The notes under the pieces were generated by a model. That model saw nothing but the letters and a program-made list of their open reading frames with translations, ran no database searches and was not told where the DNA came from. A program made the position numbers and the translations under genes. Of a stretch of 64,000 bases of DNA, positions 42,985 through 55,374 are shown one piece after another (the first letter of the stretch is position 1; each line of letters begins with the position of its first letter). Source of the DNA: Chelonoidis abingdonii (taxonomy: Eukaryota > Chordata > Testudines > Testudinidae); contig NC_133770.1 in assembly GCF_003597395.2 (NCBI RefSeq), positions 84,107,077 to 84,171,076 on the forward strand. Reading direction: 5' to 3'.

Positions 42985-44003
42985 CCACCAGCCTGTTAGC
43001 GACTCAAGCACTCTCCTCTGGGCTGTGCTAGCCCTGTCTTCATCTTGCAGATTAACAACAACCTGTTTCGCAGTCCCTGAGTCCCTTTTGAGCATTCCCT
43101 TGTGATATACAGGCACTGGCAATGGCTACTCAGAGAAATCCCAGACCCTGTATAGCAAAGGAACTGTGTACCCCAGTTTATTGTTTTTACTTTAAATCAC
43201 TGGTCCTCTGTGACATATAGGACTTGTACTAAAACAAAAGAAGGTTTATTTAAAAAAGAATAGAGATTCAACTAGAAACAAGGGAGAATGATAGAAACAA
43301 ATGGTTATGCTACAAAACAAAATTGTAAAACACAAATTACAGTCTACACTTATTAAGACCTTTCCTAGCTAATAAAATAGGCTCTCCCCCATCAAAGTTC
43401 AGTCTGTTGCAGATCTGGTTGGCTTCATACGAGCCAGGATACAGTCATTCATGAAACACCGCTGGTCAACAAGACGTCTCCTCCTCAGTGAATAGATGTA
43501 GAGTGTCTTTCTTCACCCTGTGATATACTGAAATAGCGTTTTGTCTTTATTCACAGACCGGGGGATCCTGTCTGTTATAATGTTCCTTTTTCCTCTAAGT
43601 GGTTTTGATTGTTTGCAGTTTTCTTTGATGGTTTTCCATTGACTGTTCTGGGATGGGGCAAGGGTAGACAATCAAACCTTTCATTGCCGCATTGGCTGAC
43701 CAGGAGGGGTGACAACTTCCTCCTGCTTGAATGGGCCATCACCAAGACATATGATTCCCTGGTGACTAACTTTTACTCCAAGGCCATAATAAGACATAGT
43801 TTTCAACACGGTTACATTATTTCTTAAATATTATTCATGCACACATCTTGCAATAATTATGAATATTGATCAGTTACATGCTGTCCTTCATAGATAAATA
43901 CCATGAAAGTGGTGTACTACGTGTAGCGGGTTTGTCAGGTCAGACAGGAGTTGCTTGTAAAGAACAGGGAACCCTTTGCCTCTTGGTACCAATGGGCCTC
44001 TCT
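42985..44003 (-). mobile_element. Probable retroviral LTR-type region
   Basis: The region has LTR-like composition and, read on the minus strand, A/T-rich polyadenylation-type words near 43230-43260 (AATAAACC in complement). It is interrupted or bordered on the right by the solo LTR at 44009-44517. I saw no coding domain and no duplication. Confidence 0.35.
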
Positions 44004-44008
44004 GTTAC

Positions 44009-44517
44009 TGTAACAGGGTGGTTTGCCTGTGGGGTGGAGGACCTGGGGCTAATCCAGCCCTGATTCTAGGATGAGCCACACTTTGGTTGAATCAGGTGAT
44101 CCCCATATAACAAGAGCAGGAAGTTGTAGTAAAGAACAGAAGCTTAGGAGGTTGCAATTATGTCTGTAGAGAGCACGAAGATGCCTTGCAGGGTCTTGAA
44201 TCAGTAGGGAAAAATTTGAACAAGCAGAGAGAGGGTGAGAAAGTTGTCCACGGAGGCCTGGAAGAGACCCTCACTCGGTCTATTTGAGGGAAAACTGTAA
44301 AGGCCAGTTGAGCTAAAGACTGTGAGCTTGTGTTTTATGTTATTTTGGGTTAATCAGGAGAAAGAAACTGAACTGAGCTTCAGGCCTAGGGGCCCTGGGT
44401 GTACTAGAGGACTCAGTAAGGTGGGGATTCTAAAGAGAGAAGGAAAACAGAGGCAGCGTGCTGTAGACTGACTTTTGGGCACGAAGAGGTGCTTGAGTGG
44501 TGGTCAGCTCTGTAACA
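44009..44517 (+). mobile_element. Solo LTR (509 bp)
   Basis: It starts TGTAACAGGGTGG and ends AGCTCTGTAACA, with an exact 5-bp duplication GTTAC on both sides (44004-44008 and 44518-44522). A 5-bp duplication fits gypsy-type or retroviral integration. No internal region remains. This is a different family from the LTRs at 9925 and 33116. Confidence 0.9.
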
Positions 44518-44522
44518 GTTAC

Positions 44523-45004
44523 AAATGGGTGTAACTTAGAGAATGTGGGGCATGTTGGAATTCTAAAACTAGATCTATTTTCAATGTCTCCTCTCTTTTA
44601 AAATGGGCTGCACTGAAATCCCCCAGAAGCTGGGGATGACTGAAATTTCAGCTGGAAGTCTGTAGCTTGAGCCTATCCCTAACATCAACATAACCTGTTA
44701 TGATTTTGGATAATACAGCACAAATATTCCACCCCAGAAATATTTATTCCATTGGCATCCATTTTATCCACAGGAAGGCTTTCTGCATTGACTGGATCAT
44801 TCATAAATAATTAACAATATTAAAGTAATTCTTTTCTCATTACAGATGAGCAGGTATCCTTGTTTTCCAATATTAAAAAAACCAAATTCTCCTAAAAACT
44901 CCCCATAAAAATCCACCTTTTTCTGCTATTAAAATGAAACACTGAACTTTAGTTTCCATAGCTACAATATACATAGGTAACAGTTGAACACAATATTTTA
45001 TTGT
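44523..45004. other. AT-rich spacer
   Basis: Nothing recognised apart from flank that may continue the LTR-type region to the left. Confidence 0.5.
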
Positions 45005-45006
45005 TA

Positions 45007-45236
45007 CAGTGGAACCCCGTTTATCTAATCTAATTAGAACTGGGGCCGGATTGGATAATAACAAATTCAGATAATTGGGGGCTTCAGCCCCTGGTGGCAT
45101 GGCTCGGGCTTCAGCTGAAGCCTAAGGCACACTGCTGTCAGTGAGAGCCCTGATACTCGGGGTGTGGTCTGTCAGCCCTGGTTTGGTTAATACAGAGAGC
45201 TGGATGATGGTGGCTTGGATACACAGGGTTCTACTG
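45007..45236 (+). mobile_element. Pogo/Tigger-type MITE (230 bp)
   Basis: CAGTGGAACCCCGTTTATC at the left and, in complement, CAGTAGAACCCTGTGTATCC at the right are terminal inverted repeats flanked by TA on both sides (45005-45006 and 45237-45238). That fits Tc1/mariner-pogo elements. The interior is non-coding. Confidence 0.82.
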
Positions 45237-45430
45237 TATGTTTTTTCCCCCCACAAAATGTAAAAACTAAAGATTCTCTGTAAAAATGCATTTTTCCGTG
45301 GCAAATGAATGTCTAGGATCTCTGCAGATAAAGTACGTTGGTGGTTTATGGAGCTTTTTTTTTTTTAAGTTGTGCAGGGAGTCTCCTTGAATTTCTGTAG
45401 CAGAAGAGAGAATGCACAGACAATCTAAGT

Positions 45431-46160
45431 CAGTGGTTCTCAAACTTTTTTTTCACAGACCACTTGAAAATTGCTGAGGGTCTCGGCGGACCACTTAATG
45501 ATCTTTCCAAATGTTGTTTGTACCATTATCTAACTATTGTAAAGCACTTTGGATAAAGCACTATATCAGGGGTAGGCAACCTATGGCATGTGTGCCGAAG
45601 GCAGGACACGAGCTGATTTTCAGTGGCACTCACACTGCTTAAGTCCTGGCCATCAGTCTGGGAGCTCTGCATTTTAATTTAATTTTAAATGAAGCTTCTT
45701 AAAATTTGAAAAAATCTTATTTAGTTTACATACAAAAATAGTTTGTTTATATATTATAGACTTATAGAAAGAGACTTTCTAAAAACGTTAAAATGTATTA
45801 CTGGCACACACAACCTTAAATCAGAGTGAATAAAGGAAGACTAGGGCACACCACTTCTGAAAGGTTGCCGACCCCTGCACTATCTAAAAAGACCTTAATA
45901 ATAATTAAAGGGTTTTTTTTGTTTTTTTTTGTTTTTTACAAACAAAAGCACACAACACATATTTTAATATCAATAGTCTTACCTTTCTAATGTGATGGAT
46001 ATGCCCTCTCTCCTCCGCCGCGGCATCCCCCCGAGCTGCGATAGGGAAGGAGCGGGGTCTTTCCAGGCACCACTGCCCAGGCACACACCTTAGTCTACGA
46101 ACCACCTGAATGGAGCTCGCAGACCACTGGTGGTCACAGACCACAGTTTAAGAACCTCTG
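45431..46160. mobile_element. Nonautonomous hAT element holding a second hAT
   Basis: CAGTGGTTCTCAAACTTT at the left and, in complement, CAGAGGTTCTTAAACTGTGG at the right are inverted repeats. The flanks ATCTAAGT (45423-45430) and GTCTAAGG (46161-46168) match at 6 of 8. It contains the hAT copy at 45567-45877, and a poly-T/G-T run at 45910-45938. The element without the insert is about 410 bp. Confidence 0.85.
45567..45877 (+). mobile_element. Nonautonomous hAT element, copy 3, nested
   Basis: This is the same family as 490-799 and 29220-29529. It starts CAGGGGTAGGCAACC and ends GGTTGCCGACCCCTG. The 8-bp duplication is CACTATAT (45559-45566) and CACTATCT (45878-45885), with one mismatch. It inserted into the older hAT element around it. 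Confidence 0.93.
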
Positions 46161-46168
46161 GTCTAAGG

Positions 46169-46480
46169 GCTTATGTTCATTACTGGGGTAAATTGTCCTA
46201 AGTTACGATACTCCAGTACATAAGTCAACATAGCTTAGGTTGACTTACCCAGGTGTCTTCATTGTGCTGTGTTGACGGGAGACGCTCTTCAGTCAACTTC
46301 TCTTACTCTTCTTGGGAAGCTGGAGTACTGGAGTCGACCAAAGACTGCTCTGCTGTCGATTTAGCTGATTTAGTGCTCTGCCGTCTTCACTGGACCCGGC
46401 TTCACTAGACCCTCTAAACCGACATCCGCTGCATCGATTGCTGCAGCATCGATCTCCCCGATAGTGAAGATAAGCCATGA
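46169..46480. mobile_element. Probable nonautonomous DNA element
   Basis: GGGCTTATGTTCATTACTGG at the left is an imperfect complement of the right end TAGTGAAGATAAGCC. The inner words GCATCGATTGCTGCAGCATC and ACTCCAGTACATAAGTC are of a miniature DNA transposon type. It is directly next to the hAT duplication. The class is unclear. Confidence 0.5.
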
Positions 46481-47489
46481 ACAAGGAGTCCAAGCTAGTC
46501 AGATTGAACATAATTAATTGTGGCAAGAGTCTGTTTGGCTTCATATGGCAGCCCCCTTTAGCTATTCCAGAGATGATGATAACCACCAGTGTAATGTGAT
46601 GTGGTGTAAAACAAATAAAGACAACAATCAACTCATTTATGATCACTTGCATGACTTTGATCTTTTGAAGCTTTTTGGTTGTAAGTCTGTTCGTAAACTG
46701 TTCACAAACAGGAAACCAGTAAACCACAATTCAATGAAAGGACTTAAGCATGTGATTACATGCTGTGCCGAATCAAAGCAATAATGAGGAAAGGGTCAGG
46801 AAAGCCAACAGGCAAAAATCAAACCATGTTTTAATTTGTCTTTTCACAGTTGGAAGAAAAGAGGTTTTCAGTCTTTGAAGGTGTTCCAAGAATCAGCAGC
46901 AATGACTGAGTGAAGTTCACCTGGGGAATAATGCTAGTGATGTGAGCTTTGGTGGCTTTTTGGATCCCTATTGATTTTGACTGGGAGCGCTGATTACGAA
47001 GCAGAGTGACGTATGTGCTCCCAAACCTTAGGAATCAAGAGCAGAGGTATGTGATGCTCCCAGGAGGCTAGTGCCTCCCATTCAGCTTGTGCATTATTTT
47101 AATTTGTAAAACCATTCCAAATGCCATGTCAGCAATTGCCAAATGCCTGAGAGATGTTCTTATGGGTTTCAGCTCTTCTGTGATAAATGAATATCCTCAG
47201 AACAGTGGTATTACAGTAGAAGTCCAAGATGTGAGTAACCAGATACAGGCAGAGAACAGGGCATCATTCTCAACTGTGCTTTCCCAAGTGTAATGATAGA
47301 ACACAAGTACCTCACTGGAAGAACTCTGAAGGGAGCATTCATTTTTAGACTATATTCTGCAGGCTCCTGTGTATGAATCTACTCTGTAACAGTGACAAAT
47401 TAAAATAATTTGGTCTGTATTTATAGTGCTTTATGAATATTATACTTTCTAGCTATTTATAATGCATTTCCCTCGAGTTTATAATTGGG
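46481..47489. other. AT-rich sequence without recognised features
   Basis: Short open frames at 46293-46784 and 47087-47293 have no domain. No repeat is recognised. Confidence 0.6.
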
Positions 47490-50276
47490 TGAATGTATCT
47501 ATTGGGTTTCTGGGAAGTGGGCGGGCACTGCTAAAGGATCCCCCCCCAGCCTAAGGGGAGGACCAACAGGACCACAGAAGCCCACTGATTACGGCGGACA
47601 ACTAATAAAAGAACAGGGACGGGGATGCGGTCAAAGGGTCATAAGAAGGGAACCTGATGGGGACACCGAGCAGAGATCCCCGGACAGACAGCCCCACTGC
47701 TTCCGATAGGCGTCAAGGGAGCCAGTGGACGCCGCTCCAGCATGGAACTCTACCGGATCAGTGAACGGACCATGGACGCGAAACAAGCCCACAAGTCACA
47801 GAGTCCCCATCGGCCAATCCTCTCCTGTTGTGTAGATGGCTTTTTTAGCCAGGGCGAGGAGAGTTGACCAGGAGATCTCGGGACTTTGGGGGCCACAGAT
47901 AGGAGTGGTAGAGAAGCAGGAGTGAGGGGAAAAGTGCAGCAAAAACGCGAAGCAGGAGATTGTGAGGACCGGTATGGGGGGACTGCAACCTGGCGCACTC
48001 TAAAGTAACGTGCGCAGGTCCCCTCACTGCGGCAGAAAAGGGCATGTGTCCTGGGACAGGGTATAATCGCGCCGTCAAATATCAGTGCCCGTCCCACGCC
48101 CCCACTGGAGGGCGACACTGATCACCCAGTGGCCTCGGGACAGGGTGGAGTAATGGCTGGCCCACCTGGGCTCCTTACCCTCCAGAGGTGATCAGGAGGT
48201 CCGCGCACACTTTGTGTCGGGGCAGGACACGAGGTGAGGAATGAAGGGATGAGCCGAGCGCGTAGTTGGTTTCCGTGTCGGTTTGAAAACAGACGCTTGC
48301 AGATCATCAGCGGCTTGCGGAGAAGGGGCGGGGGGGCGGTCGGTCTAGGGGCAGGGCCGGATGAAAAGTCTGAGGGCCTGGGGTGGGCGTGCAGGCGTGC
48401 CCTCCGAGTGACTGGCTCGAGGTAGGCCGTGCAGCGCGGCGGCAAGCGGCTCAACCTCTGGACACGCGCCGGGGAGTATAAGGTCTGGAGAGCCCCATGC
48501 GTGTGAGCGAGCGCAGGATCCAGCCAGCGCCGCCATAGTCCAGGAGAGTTCTCCGACCCTGTGCTTATTGCCAGGACCAACCTCTGGCACAACACGCAGG
48601 GGACTGCTGCCACTGCACACACGGAGCTGGGGATTGGTAGCAGGGGGCTCGCGAGGAAGTCTGCCCCTCATGGCACGCATGGCCTGGTACAGAGAATAGC
48701 TTCAGGTCCGCAGTAGGTCTAGTAGAAGACGGCAGCCCTGGAGGAAAGGTCTCGTGGAGAGACTCCTCGGTCGTAGATAAAGGAGCTGCCAGGTAGATCG
48801 AGCCCTCGGAGCGCGCAGCGAGGTGTGCGCCAGGGCGTCTCAGCGGACACCGGACCATAATAGAAGCCTCTGCAGTGCCTGAGCGCGAGACGTGGACTGA
48901 GTGCGCAGCGCACTTCAGGCTGCGCCCTCCTCAGGGGCAGGTGGATACCCTGCAGGAACCAGTGCAGTCCTGGCCAAAAAGAATCCAGAACCCCTCCGGA
49001 GGTCAGCCAGGAGCCCAGGGCCGGACAACAGGGTGTTGAGCCAGTACCAGGGCATGACAGACAGCTTGATTGGCACCAGGGCCTCTCCGTCGGGAAGGGA
49101 AAGGCAGGAGGAGTCCTGTCCATTTCGGAGCCGTCCGTCACCCTGCCTGCAAACCATGCAGTTCTCTGGCGGAGACGGATGCATGGCGGACAGGTAAATC
49201 GCTGAGATAGAGCAGCAGACCGCGCTCCATTCGGATGGCTGAAGCGCGGGGGAGGGCAGCTCGCACTGCCCCGTCCGACACCAGGCCGAGGCTCTTGACC
49301 AGTGTACCCGGGCAGAGGAGCGCACGATGACATACCGCTGGCAGGTGCCTCACCCGCGCCAAGTGCCCGGGTCTGGACACGAGGACAAATCGTCGGCGTA
49401 CGCGACTAGAACAGCGAGTCCGCGTCCGAAGCACGACCCGTCAACCATGCGGAGGAGAGGGAAGGCTCGATGGCGGCGTACAGCTGGCGAGGGGGCACCC
49501 TGCCGCACTTCCCGCCCGAAGCTGACCGGCTTTCCTCAGGGTCCAGTTGCGCTGAAACACTCTGCAGAACGTCATAGCACTAGAGAAGCCCACAAACTGG
49601 GACCAGAAAACCTAACGCTCGCAGGTGCCACAGAGTACCCCGTTTTTGGGGGTCAAACCTGTCGACGCCTTCTCCGATCCAGGGATAGGAGGCGAACGAT
49701 AGCATCTCTCGCACCCAAGCTCCAGGAATCCGGACAGATAGAGGTTTCAAAGAGCTACGCGTCGGACGGGTGAGGTCTGAGTCTGGGTGGATACGTCTCA
49801 GAGCACGGCCCCAGCACGAAACGAGGATGGCTTGCTGTACGATTTTGTATCCGTGCTGAGGAGCGACACGGGACGCCAATTCCATAAATCGCGGAGATCC
49901 CTTTCGGCAGTAAGCCGAGCACGGCTCGCTGCACGAGAGAGGGAGGGACCCCGCCCTGCAAGGAACTGGCCCGCAACGCGGCCAGGTCTGGCTAGACGTC
50001 CAAACACGGGTAGAATCCACGTCGCCGTCATGCCCGTGAGACTTGTGGTGGCATGCGCAGAGGGGTCCGAGACTCGCCAGAGAGAGCCTCTAGCCGTCCG
50101 GTCGCGCCGCGCTGAGCGTCGGGAAGCCCCGTCCCAAGCACTCTGCGAGCGTCAGGATCGGATCGGTCTCGGAGAAAGGTGCAGTAGAAGGTCGGGCCTC
50201 TGCACATCTCCGCCGGACCCGTGAGGGGGGTTTGCCGTCCTCATGCGAAGCAGTGAACGTCTTCTTGGCCACCTCA
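47490..50276 (-). mobile_element. Tx1-like (L1 group) LINE, GC-rich, 5' end lost in the gap
   Basis: The minus strand encodes the reverse-transcriptase protein of a Tx1-like LINE in many broken frames. From high to low coordinates: NWRPVSLLSTD (about 49849-49881), GEGVDRFDPQKRG and LWHLRALGF (motif A region, Asp in DRFD, near 49600-49670), VLVAYADDLSS (YADD at 49389-49400), and then WYWLNTLLSGPGLLADL and PAGYPPAPEEGAA (about 48915-49060). C-terminal words extend to about 47580. WYxLxTLxPPPGFLxxL and the YLPLEEGG-like segment are typical of Tx1-type elements. The region is much GC- and CpG-richer than both flanks. The endonuclease half would lie in or beyond the gap and is not present on its other side. 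Confidence 0.82.
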
Positions 50277-50376
50277 NNNNNNNNNNNNNNNNNNNNNNNN
50301 NNNNNNNNNNNNNNNNNNNNNNNNNNNNNNNNNNNNNNNNNNNNNNNNNNNNNNNNNNNNNNNNNNNNNNNNNNNN
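50277..50376. other. Assembly gap (100 N)
   Basis: A run of exactly 100 N, the conventional placeholder for a gap of unknown size. It lies between the Tx1-like LINE and an LTR fragment, so sequence of unknown length is missing and the junction is not proven. Confidence 0.99.
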
Positions 50377-50470
50377 TCCTGATTGGTCCTCTGGTCAGGT
50401 GTTTAGTTCCCTGTTTGTTAACCCTTTACAGGTGAAAGACACATTAACCCTTAGCTATCTGTTTATCACA
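50377..50470 (-). mobile_element. LTR fragment, same family as 9925-10880
   Basis: In complement this is the first 94 bp of the LTR at 9925: TGTGATAAACAGATAGCTAA and the GGGTTAA and ACCAATCAGGA words match. The rest is cut by the gap. Confidence 0.85.
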
Positions 50471-50632
50471 GCAGCACCCAAGGGAAAGGGGCACTGGGGT
50501 TTGGGAGGGATGTGGGGCCAAGGACAGGTGAGACTTGGACCTACAGAGGGTGCTCCAAAGGCTGGAGAGCTAATTCCCTGGATGATGAACAGGAGGTGCC
50601 ACAGGGCGAGCTGTCGCACTGCTACAGTGAAC
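50471..50632 (+). mobile_element. LTR-end fragment, same family as 1-215
   Basis: GAGCTAATTCCCTGGATGA, CAGGAGGTGCCACAG and the end GCTACAGTG match the LTR end at the start of the window. The LTR fragment 50377-50470 abuts it, so one element may have inserted into the other. Confidence 0.55.
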
Positions 50633-52194
50633 TAAAAGCATAAAAAGTACAGAAAAAAAGGAACCTGGTCTAAGCATTTTGTGATGGGAGCTAGGATGCT
50701 ATACAAGCCCACCTGATTTAACTGTTTGAAGTAAATAATAAATGTCACAGACAAAGAAAGGTCCTGAAGCCTTCTGGAAAAGGAGAGGAATCTGATTATA
50801 TGCATCTATTTATTTAACTAATTATTTTGATGCCTATCCAGAGTTTGAGGCAATTACCAAATTTTAAAACACACAATTAGAAATCTAAAATTTTCAGTGC
50901 TAAACTTTAGTACATCAATTTTTTTCAATTACAAGAAAATTTTCCAATTAAAATTTTCCGACAAGAACTTAAGCCCATCTACCTATCCATATAATACAAT
51001 CTCACCTGAATTATTCTTCAGCCTCCAACCCACCCAAAATGTGAATTCAGTTTTTTATTTTTACTGAAATCTCCACTATTTTTCAGGAGACAATTTTACC
51101 ATTGGTGTATAGTGCATTGGAATCAGTAAAAACAATCTCAAACAAGTCATAACACAATTAGAAGAGGCTGAGAGAAAGGGCACTGAAAATGTTATGAAGC
51201 TTTGGAGGGAGTAAAAAAGATTAGGGTTAGTTTGGAAAGAAAGATAGAGAATAAAAATAGCAGGGACAGAATCATTAATAAGTAGTTAGTACATGACCAA
51301 GCACTCTCTCGGTGCTCAGCAAATAATGGTAGAGACGGATGGAATTAGAAAATGACATATTCAGAACAGATTAAAGGAAATGCATTTTTATACAACGTAT
51401 AACTAACATATGGAACTCACTTCCTCAGGATGTTATTGTGGCAAATTATTAATATTGCACCAGATTGTTTTACTGAAGAAAAGCTCATTCCAGAGGAAAC
51501 CTCTGCAAAGCTTCCTCCCACAGAGTTTCCTCTGGATCATTCCTTTTAGAGGATGAGGTTTTCCTCGCCTCCCATAACCCACAAATACCTTGTGATGCAG
51601 TTGAGGCAAAAGCCATTTATATGAAATCTGTCTCTACACAAGAGCTCGGGGGACCCCTGTGCCTCATCCTTTAACTTCTTGGTAATGGGGTTCCATGGGA
51701 GCTGTGTTGCCACGGTCTCTTTAATTCACTGCTGCACCTGGATCTATACAGGAGGTGGTGATGTGAGTGCTGTCTTAACTTTTCTGCAGATTCTCTGCTG
51801 GTGTCTTGTGTTGCAGGAAGTGTGTCGTGCATAAAGCCTCTGACTTCATGTGCAGATTCCTGATGCTGCAGCAGGCTCTGCATGGAAACTACAGGAATTG
51901 TGTTATAGAGGACACCTCTGCACAGTCAAGAGTGCTTTCCAAATGGATCCTGGGGCATGATATGGTGCCATGATATGTTTCAAATAGATAAAACATTTAT
52001 GTTCATCTGCAGCTACACTGTAATAAATTATAGGGATCCATGTTGTGAGGCAGATAGGCCTGCATATAAAAATGGAACCCCAAAATTGTGATTTTTGTGT
52101 GCATGAAGGAAAATACATTTACTGTAACCAAGATAAGTCTAACCTCTTATCCAGACTTTGTGTGTCAAAAATTCAGTTCCAGGTTGAGCTGCTG
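50633..52194. other. AT-rich sequence without recognised features
   Basis: No coding domain and no transposon that I can name. Confidence 0.6.
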
Positions 52195-52195
52195 A

Positions 52196-52998
52196 GTGTA
52201 ACCCTTCTGCCCCTCTGAGTTGGCAGCAACAAGGGCCGGGTTCAGTATCCAGGGGTTCCGTTTCAATAACACAAGGCATAACCGGCTCGAGCCCCCACCC
52301 AGTGACCTGGGACACTTACATACCACACCCCCCTGGGCACCTCTAGGAGGCAATACTTCCCCTCTCGCAAGCACGGAGTCTGAGTGTAGCGAAATCTTTT
52401 TAATAAAGGAAGGAAACAATGCGGCATCCCATTGGAGAAACACCACAAACAGAGTTATTAACCACAACCATAACACCCCCCCAAGTACATTTGGCAATGT
52501 CCTTTTCCCCTAGGGGTCTTAAGTCAATTCACTTCCAAAAGTCCAAACAACCCAAAGTCTTGTGTCAATGCCACCAACAGGATTCAAGAGTCTATTCTGT
52601 AGAGGTCCCTCCCCCAGCCTGGGTTGAGGGCCCCTTACGTTGTCCAGGGCAACTGCCTGCCTCTCCGTGGGTTCTGTTCCGCCTTCTCCACGAATGGCTC
52701 GCCTTACAGCCGCTCCACTCTGCTCCTCCGGCGTTCCTTCACAAAAACTGCTTCGCTCCACCAGAGCTGCCTCGTGGAGCTGCTCCAGTTGTCCCAGCAA
52801 ACTTGCCTCAGCTCGCTCCTTGTGGTCTGTCCACACGCCCCACATGCTACTCCGCTCTGCCAGCCGCTCCTTTCACCAGCTGGCCTGTGGTCGCTCCAGC
52901 ATTCCCCATAAACTGCTCCACTCCGCCAGCTGCTTCCGTTCACAGTATGAGCTTCAGGCTCCCCCACTTAGTTGCACAGTATCAGTACCCAAGATGCA
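52196..52998 (-). mobile_element. Probable solo LTR or LTR-derived region
   Basis: Read on the minus strand the segment runs from TGCATCTTGGGTACTGATAC to GGGGCAGAAGGGTTACA. It has a polyadenylation-type CCTTTATTAAAAAG in the second third, as in an R/U5 region. Its start and end fit TG...CA. The first third contains imperfect repeats of a GGAGCGG/GGAGCAG word (52690-52960). The open frames on both strands at 52419-53009 arise from this repeated GC-rich U3-like segment. No target duplication was found. Confidence 0.55.
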
Positions 52999-55374
52999 GT
53001 AATTTCTAGCTCTTGTGTGTATCAACCGGACATAGTGAGGGCGCAGTGACTATATTAAAGCACCATATACACAAAAGTGAGTTCAGCCGCACCTGTATTA
53101 GAGTTTAAGGAATAAAAAATTCAACTACTGACTTGCATCAGGGGGAGGAGAGGTGCACAAACTGATAGTTCTAGCTCAACAAGGAGCCTCACACAGACAA
53201 ATACCTGTCCCCAACTTCTCCTCTACAAGGGTTTTTGGAACACCATGTCACATATGTTCTAGCAGTATCACCACCAACTGAGTTGAGATCATTTTCTGTC
53301 AAATAGCACCCACAGCTCGGCAGTCTGGATGGGTTAGGCGAGCCTATGCAAATATTTGAGATTTTGCATTCCAGACATTCTTTCCACACTTCCCATACTT
53401 CACCACCAGATGTCAGGGTACAGCTCATCCTGACTCTGCTTACATGAGTATTGAAATATAAAAGGATTGATCATTAGCATTTTCTAGTGTATCAGTTCCT
53501 GTATTCCGAGGCAGGACATAAAATAGTTCCCAGACATGCAGTGTTTGAGAATCAATTATGAAATCAATGGGATTTTTGACCCAGGAGGATCAGGCCACAT
53601 ATCTGTATACTCAATAAAACAAAGAATCTTTTTTCTTGTCTGAGGGTTTAATACACAGGGAATGTCTGTTGGGTGTGTGTTCTCAAAAACAAGTCTCTCA
53701 ATCTTTCAAGCCAAGCTCACTGTTTTGTGGCTTTGTGCTCTACCTGAGGAATGTTGCACTGATTGTTTTTTTTTTTATTTTTTTATTTTTAACTTCAACT
53801 GCCTAAGCTTAGAACAAGTTAGGACTGCTGATGAGTAAACTGTAGGGAATTCTGTTTCATCTCTATACTGACAAGTTGAGTATATTAGCAGTCTGGCTTT
53901 CATTACTGTTCCCTTTGAATTTTAATAGGGTTGGTAAATGGAGATACAAAGATTGAGAGAATCACTGTTACGTGCCAGAAACTACAACATAACAGCATTC
54001 AGTAAAGAAACAGTATCTGATTTTTTTTTAAAGGCGGTGGGATGGCATAAAGGGATGTTGTGTGTTATCAAGGCACCCAGAATTGGATTACTGTTAATGT
54101 TTATTGAATTAAATGTAGTTTTTCAAATGAAAAATGTCCCCATCACTTATATCTATCAGGGATGAATAATCTATGTATGCGTATTATCTGTTCATTGGTG
54201 TACAGACCCAGAGTCCTTCAGAGAGTATACCAAATCCATATGATGTCCCTGAAGCTGCATATTGCATTTGGATTTCCAAGTTAGCTGACAGATATGTAAA
54301 ATCACACAAAGACCAACAGCTCCCCACTGTCTCTGCATCTGAGAAGGTTCCTGTGAGGTGTTTTAATTACGGTTTTTTATTTCTTTATTATGATGATTGT
54401 GTTTTAATTGCTTATGAATCACTCTAGGGGCTGAGGTGTGGGTGTCTCATGAATATTATTATGACAGCAAGTGCATGGAATACATTGCACTTTTGGAAAA
54501 TGAGCCCACATTTATGCACTTCTGATACATTCTTGCCTTTGTCTTGACTAGTTCCCATTCAAAAACAAACGAAAAAGCTGACTTGGAATTCTGATTTTAG
54601 TCTCTGAATATTATCTTCAACTCTCCCCTGATTCAGCATAGGTGACTTGCAGTAAATGTAATTACAGCCTATATTAATGTAAGTACATTTTATTCAGAGA
54701 GCATAATCCTGCTAAAAGTAGTGGGGTAATTTAGAGTAGAATTCTACGTGAGGGTAAAGTCAAAGCATCAGTCTCTTAGGCCCGAATCTGCCCCTCTAGA
54801 GCACAGCCTGAATACTGGGGTGAATTCTGCAAGGGGAGCAAGGAAAAGGGAATCCAACTCTTGTGACTATAGTGCAGCCTTTGTGCTCTTATGTGCACAT
54901 CCTCTGGCCCTTCTTTGGGCCTTCCTTACCCCCATCCTTGGTGTGTTGACAAATAGGGCTGAGAGAAAAATTTTGGTGCATAATTCCAAGGCACTGAAAC
55001 TAAATTCAGGTCAAATTTGGTGAGTAGTTTCAACTGAAGAAAAATACCCTGAAATTTGTGTGTGAAATGTCAGTGTTTCATTATTACACTTTCTGAACTA
55101 ACCATTATGACATTTCATTTTGAATAGACAATTTGTTTAGAAAATGTCATTTTGAAATGACATTAAAATGAGATCTTGCATCTTAGGACTTTCATTGTGG
55201 CAATTCTTGTCTTTCTCTTCTTTCCCTTCTAGGTCAGAGATCCAGAATCCTAAGGATCCAACTCATTTTCTCACACATTAACATCCCCTCTTTTTATATC
55301 CCTTGAAGCCCCTATTTTCCAGAGAATCCATTTGAAGTTGAAGTCCATTCCTTAAACAGGAGAGGGAATGTCCA
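52999..55374. other. AT-rich sequence without recognised features
   Basis: A T-run with A interruptions lies at 53766-53790. Open frames at 53938-54427 show no domain. No transposon recognised. Confidence 0.6.

Noticed and set aside
48122..49773. Long open frames on both strands in the GC-rich block
   Set aside because: They are by-products of high GC content over a decayed Tx1-like LINE. Only the minus strand carries recognisable RT motifs, spread across frames.
50377..50632. Continuation of the Tx1-like LINE beyond the gap
   Set aside because: The right side matches two LTR families and contains no Tx1 coding words.
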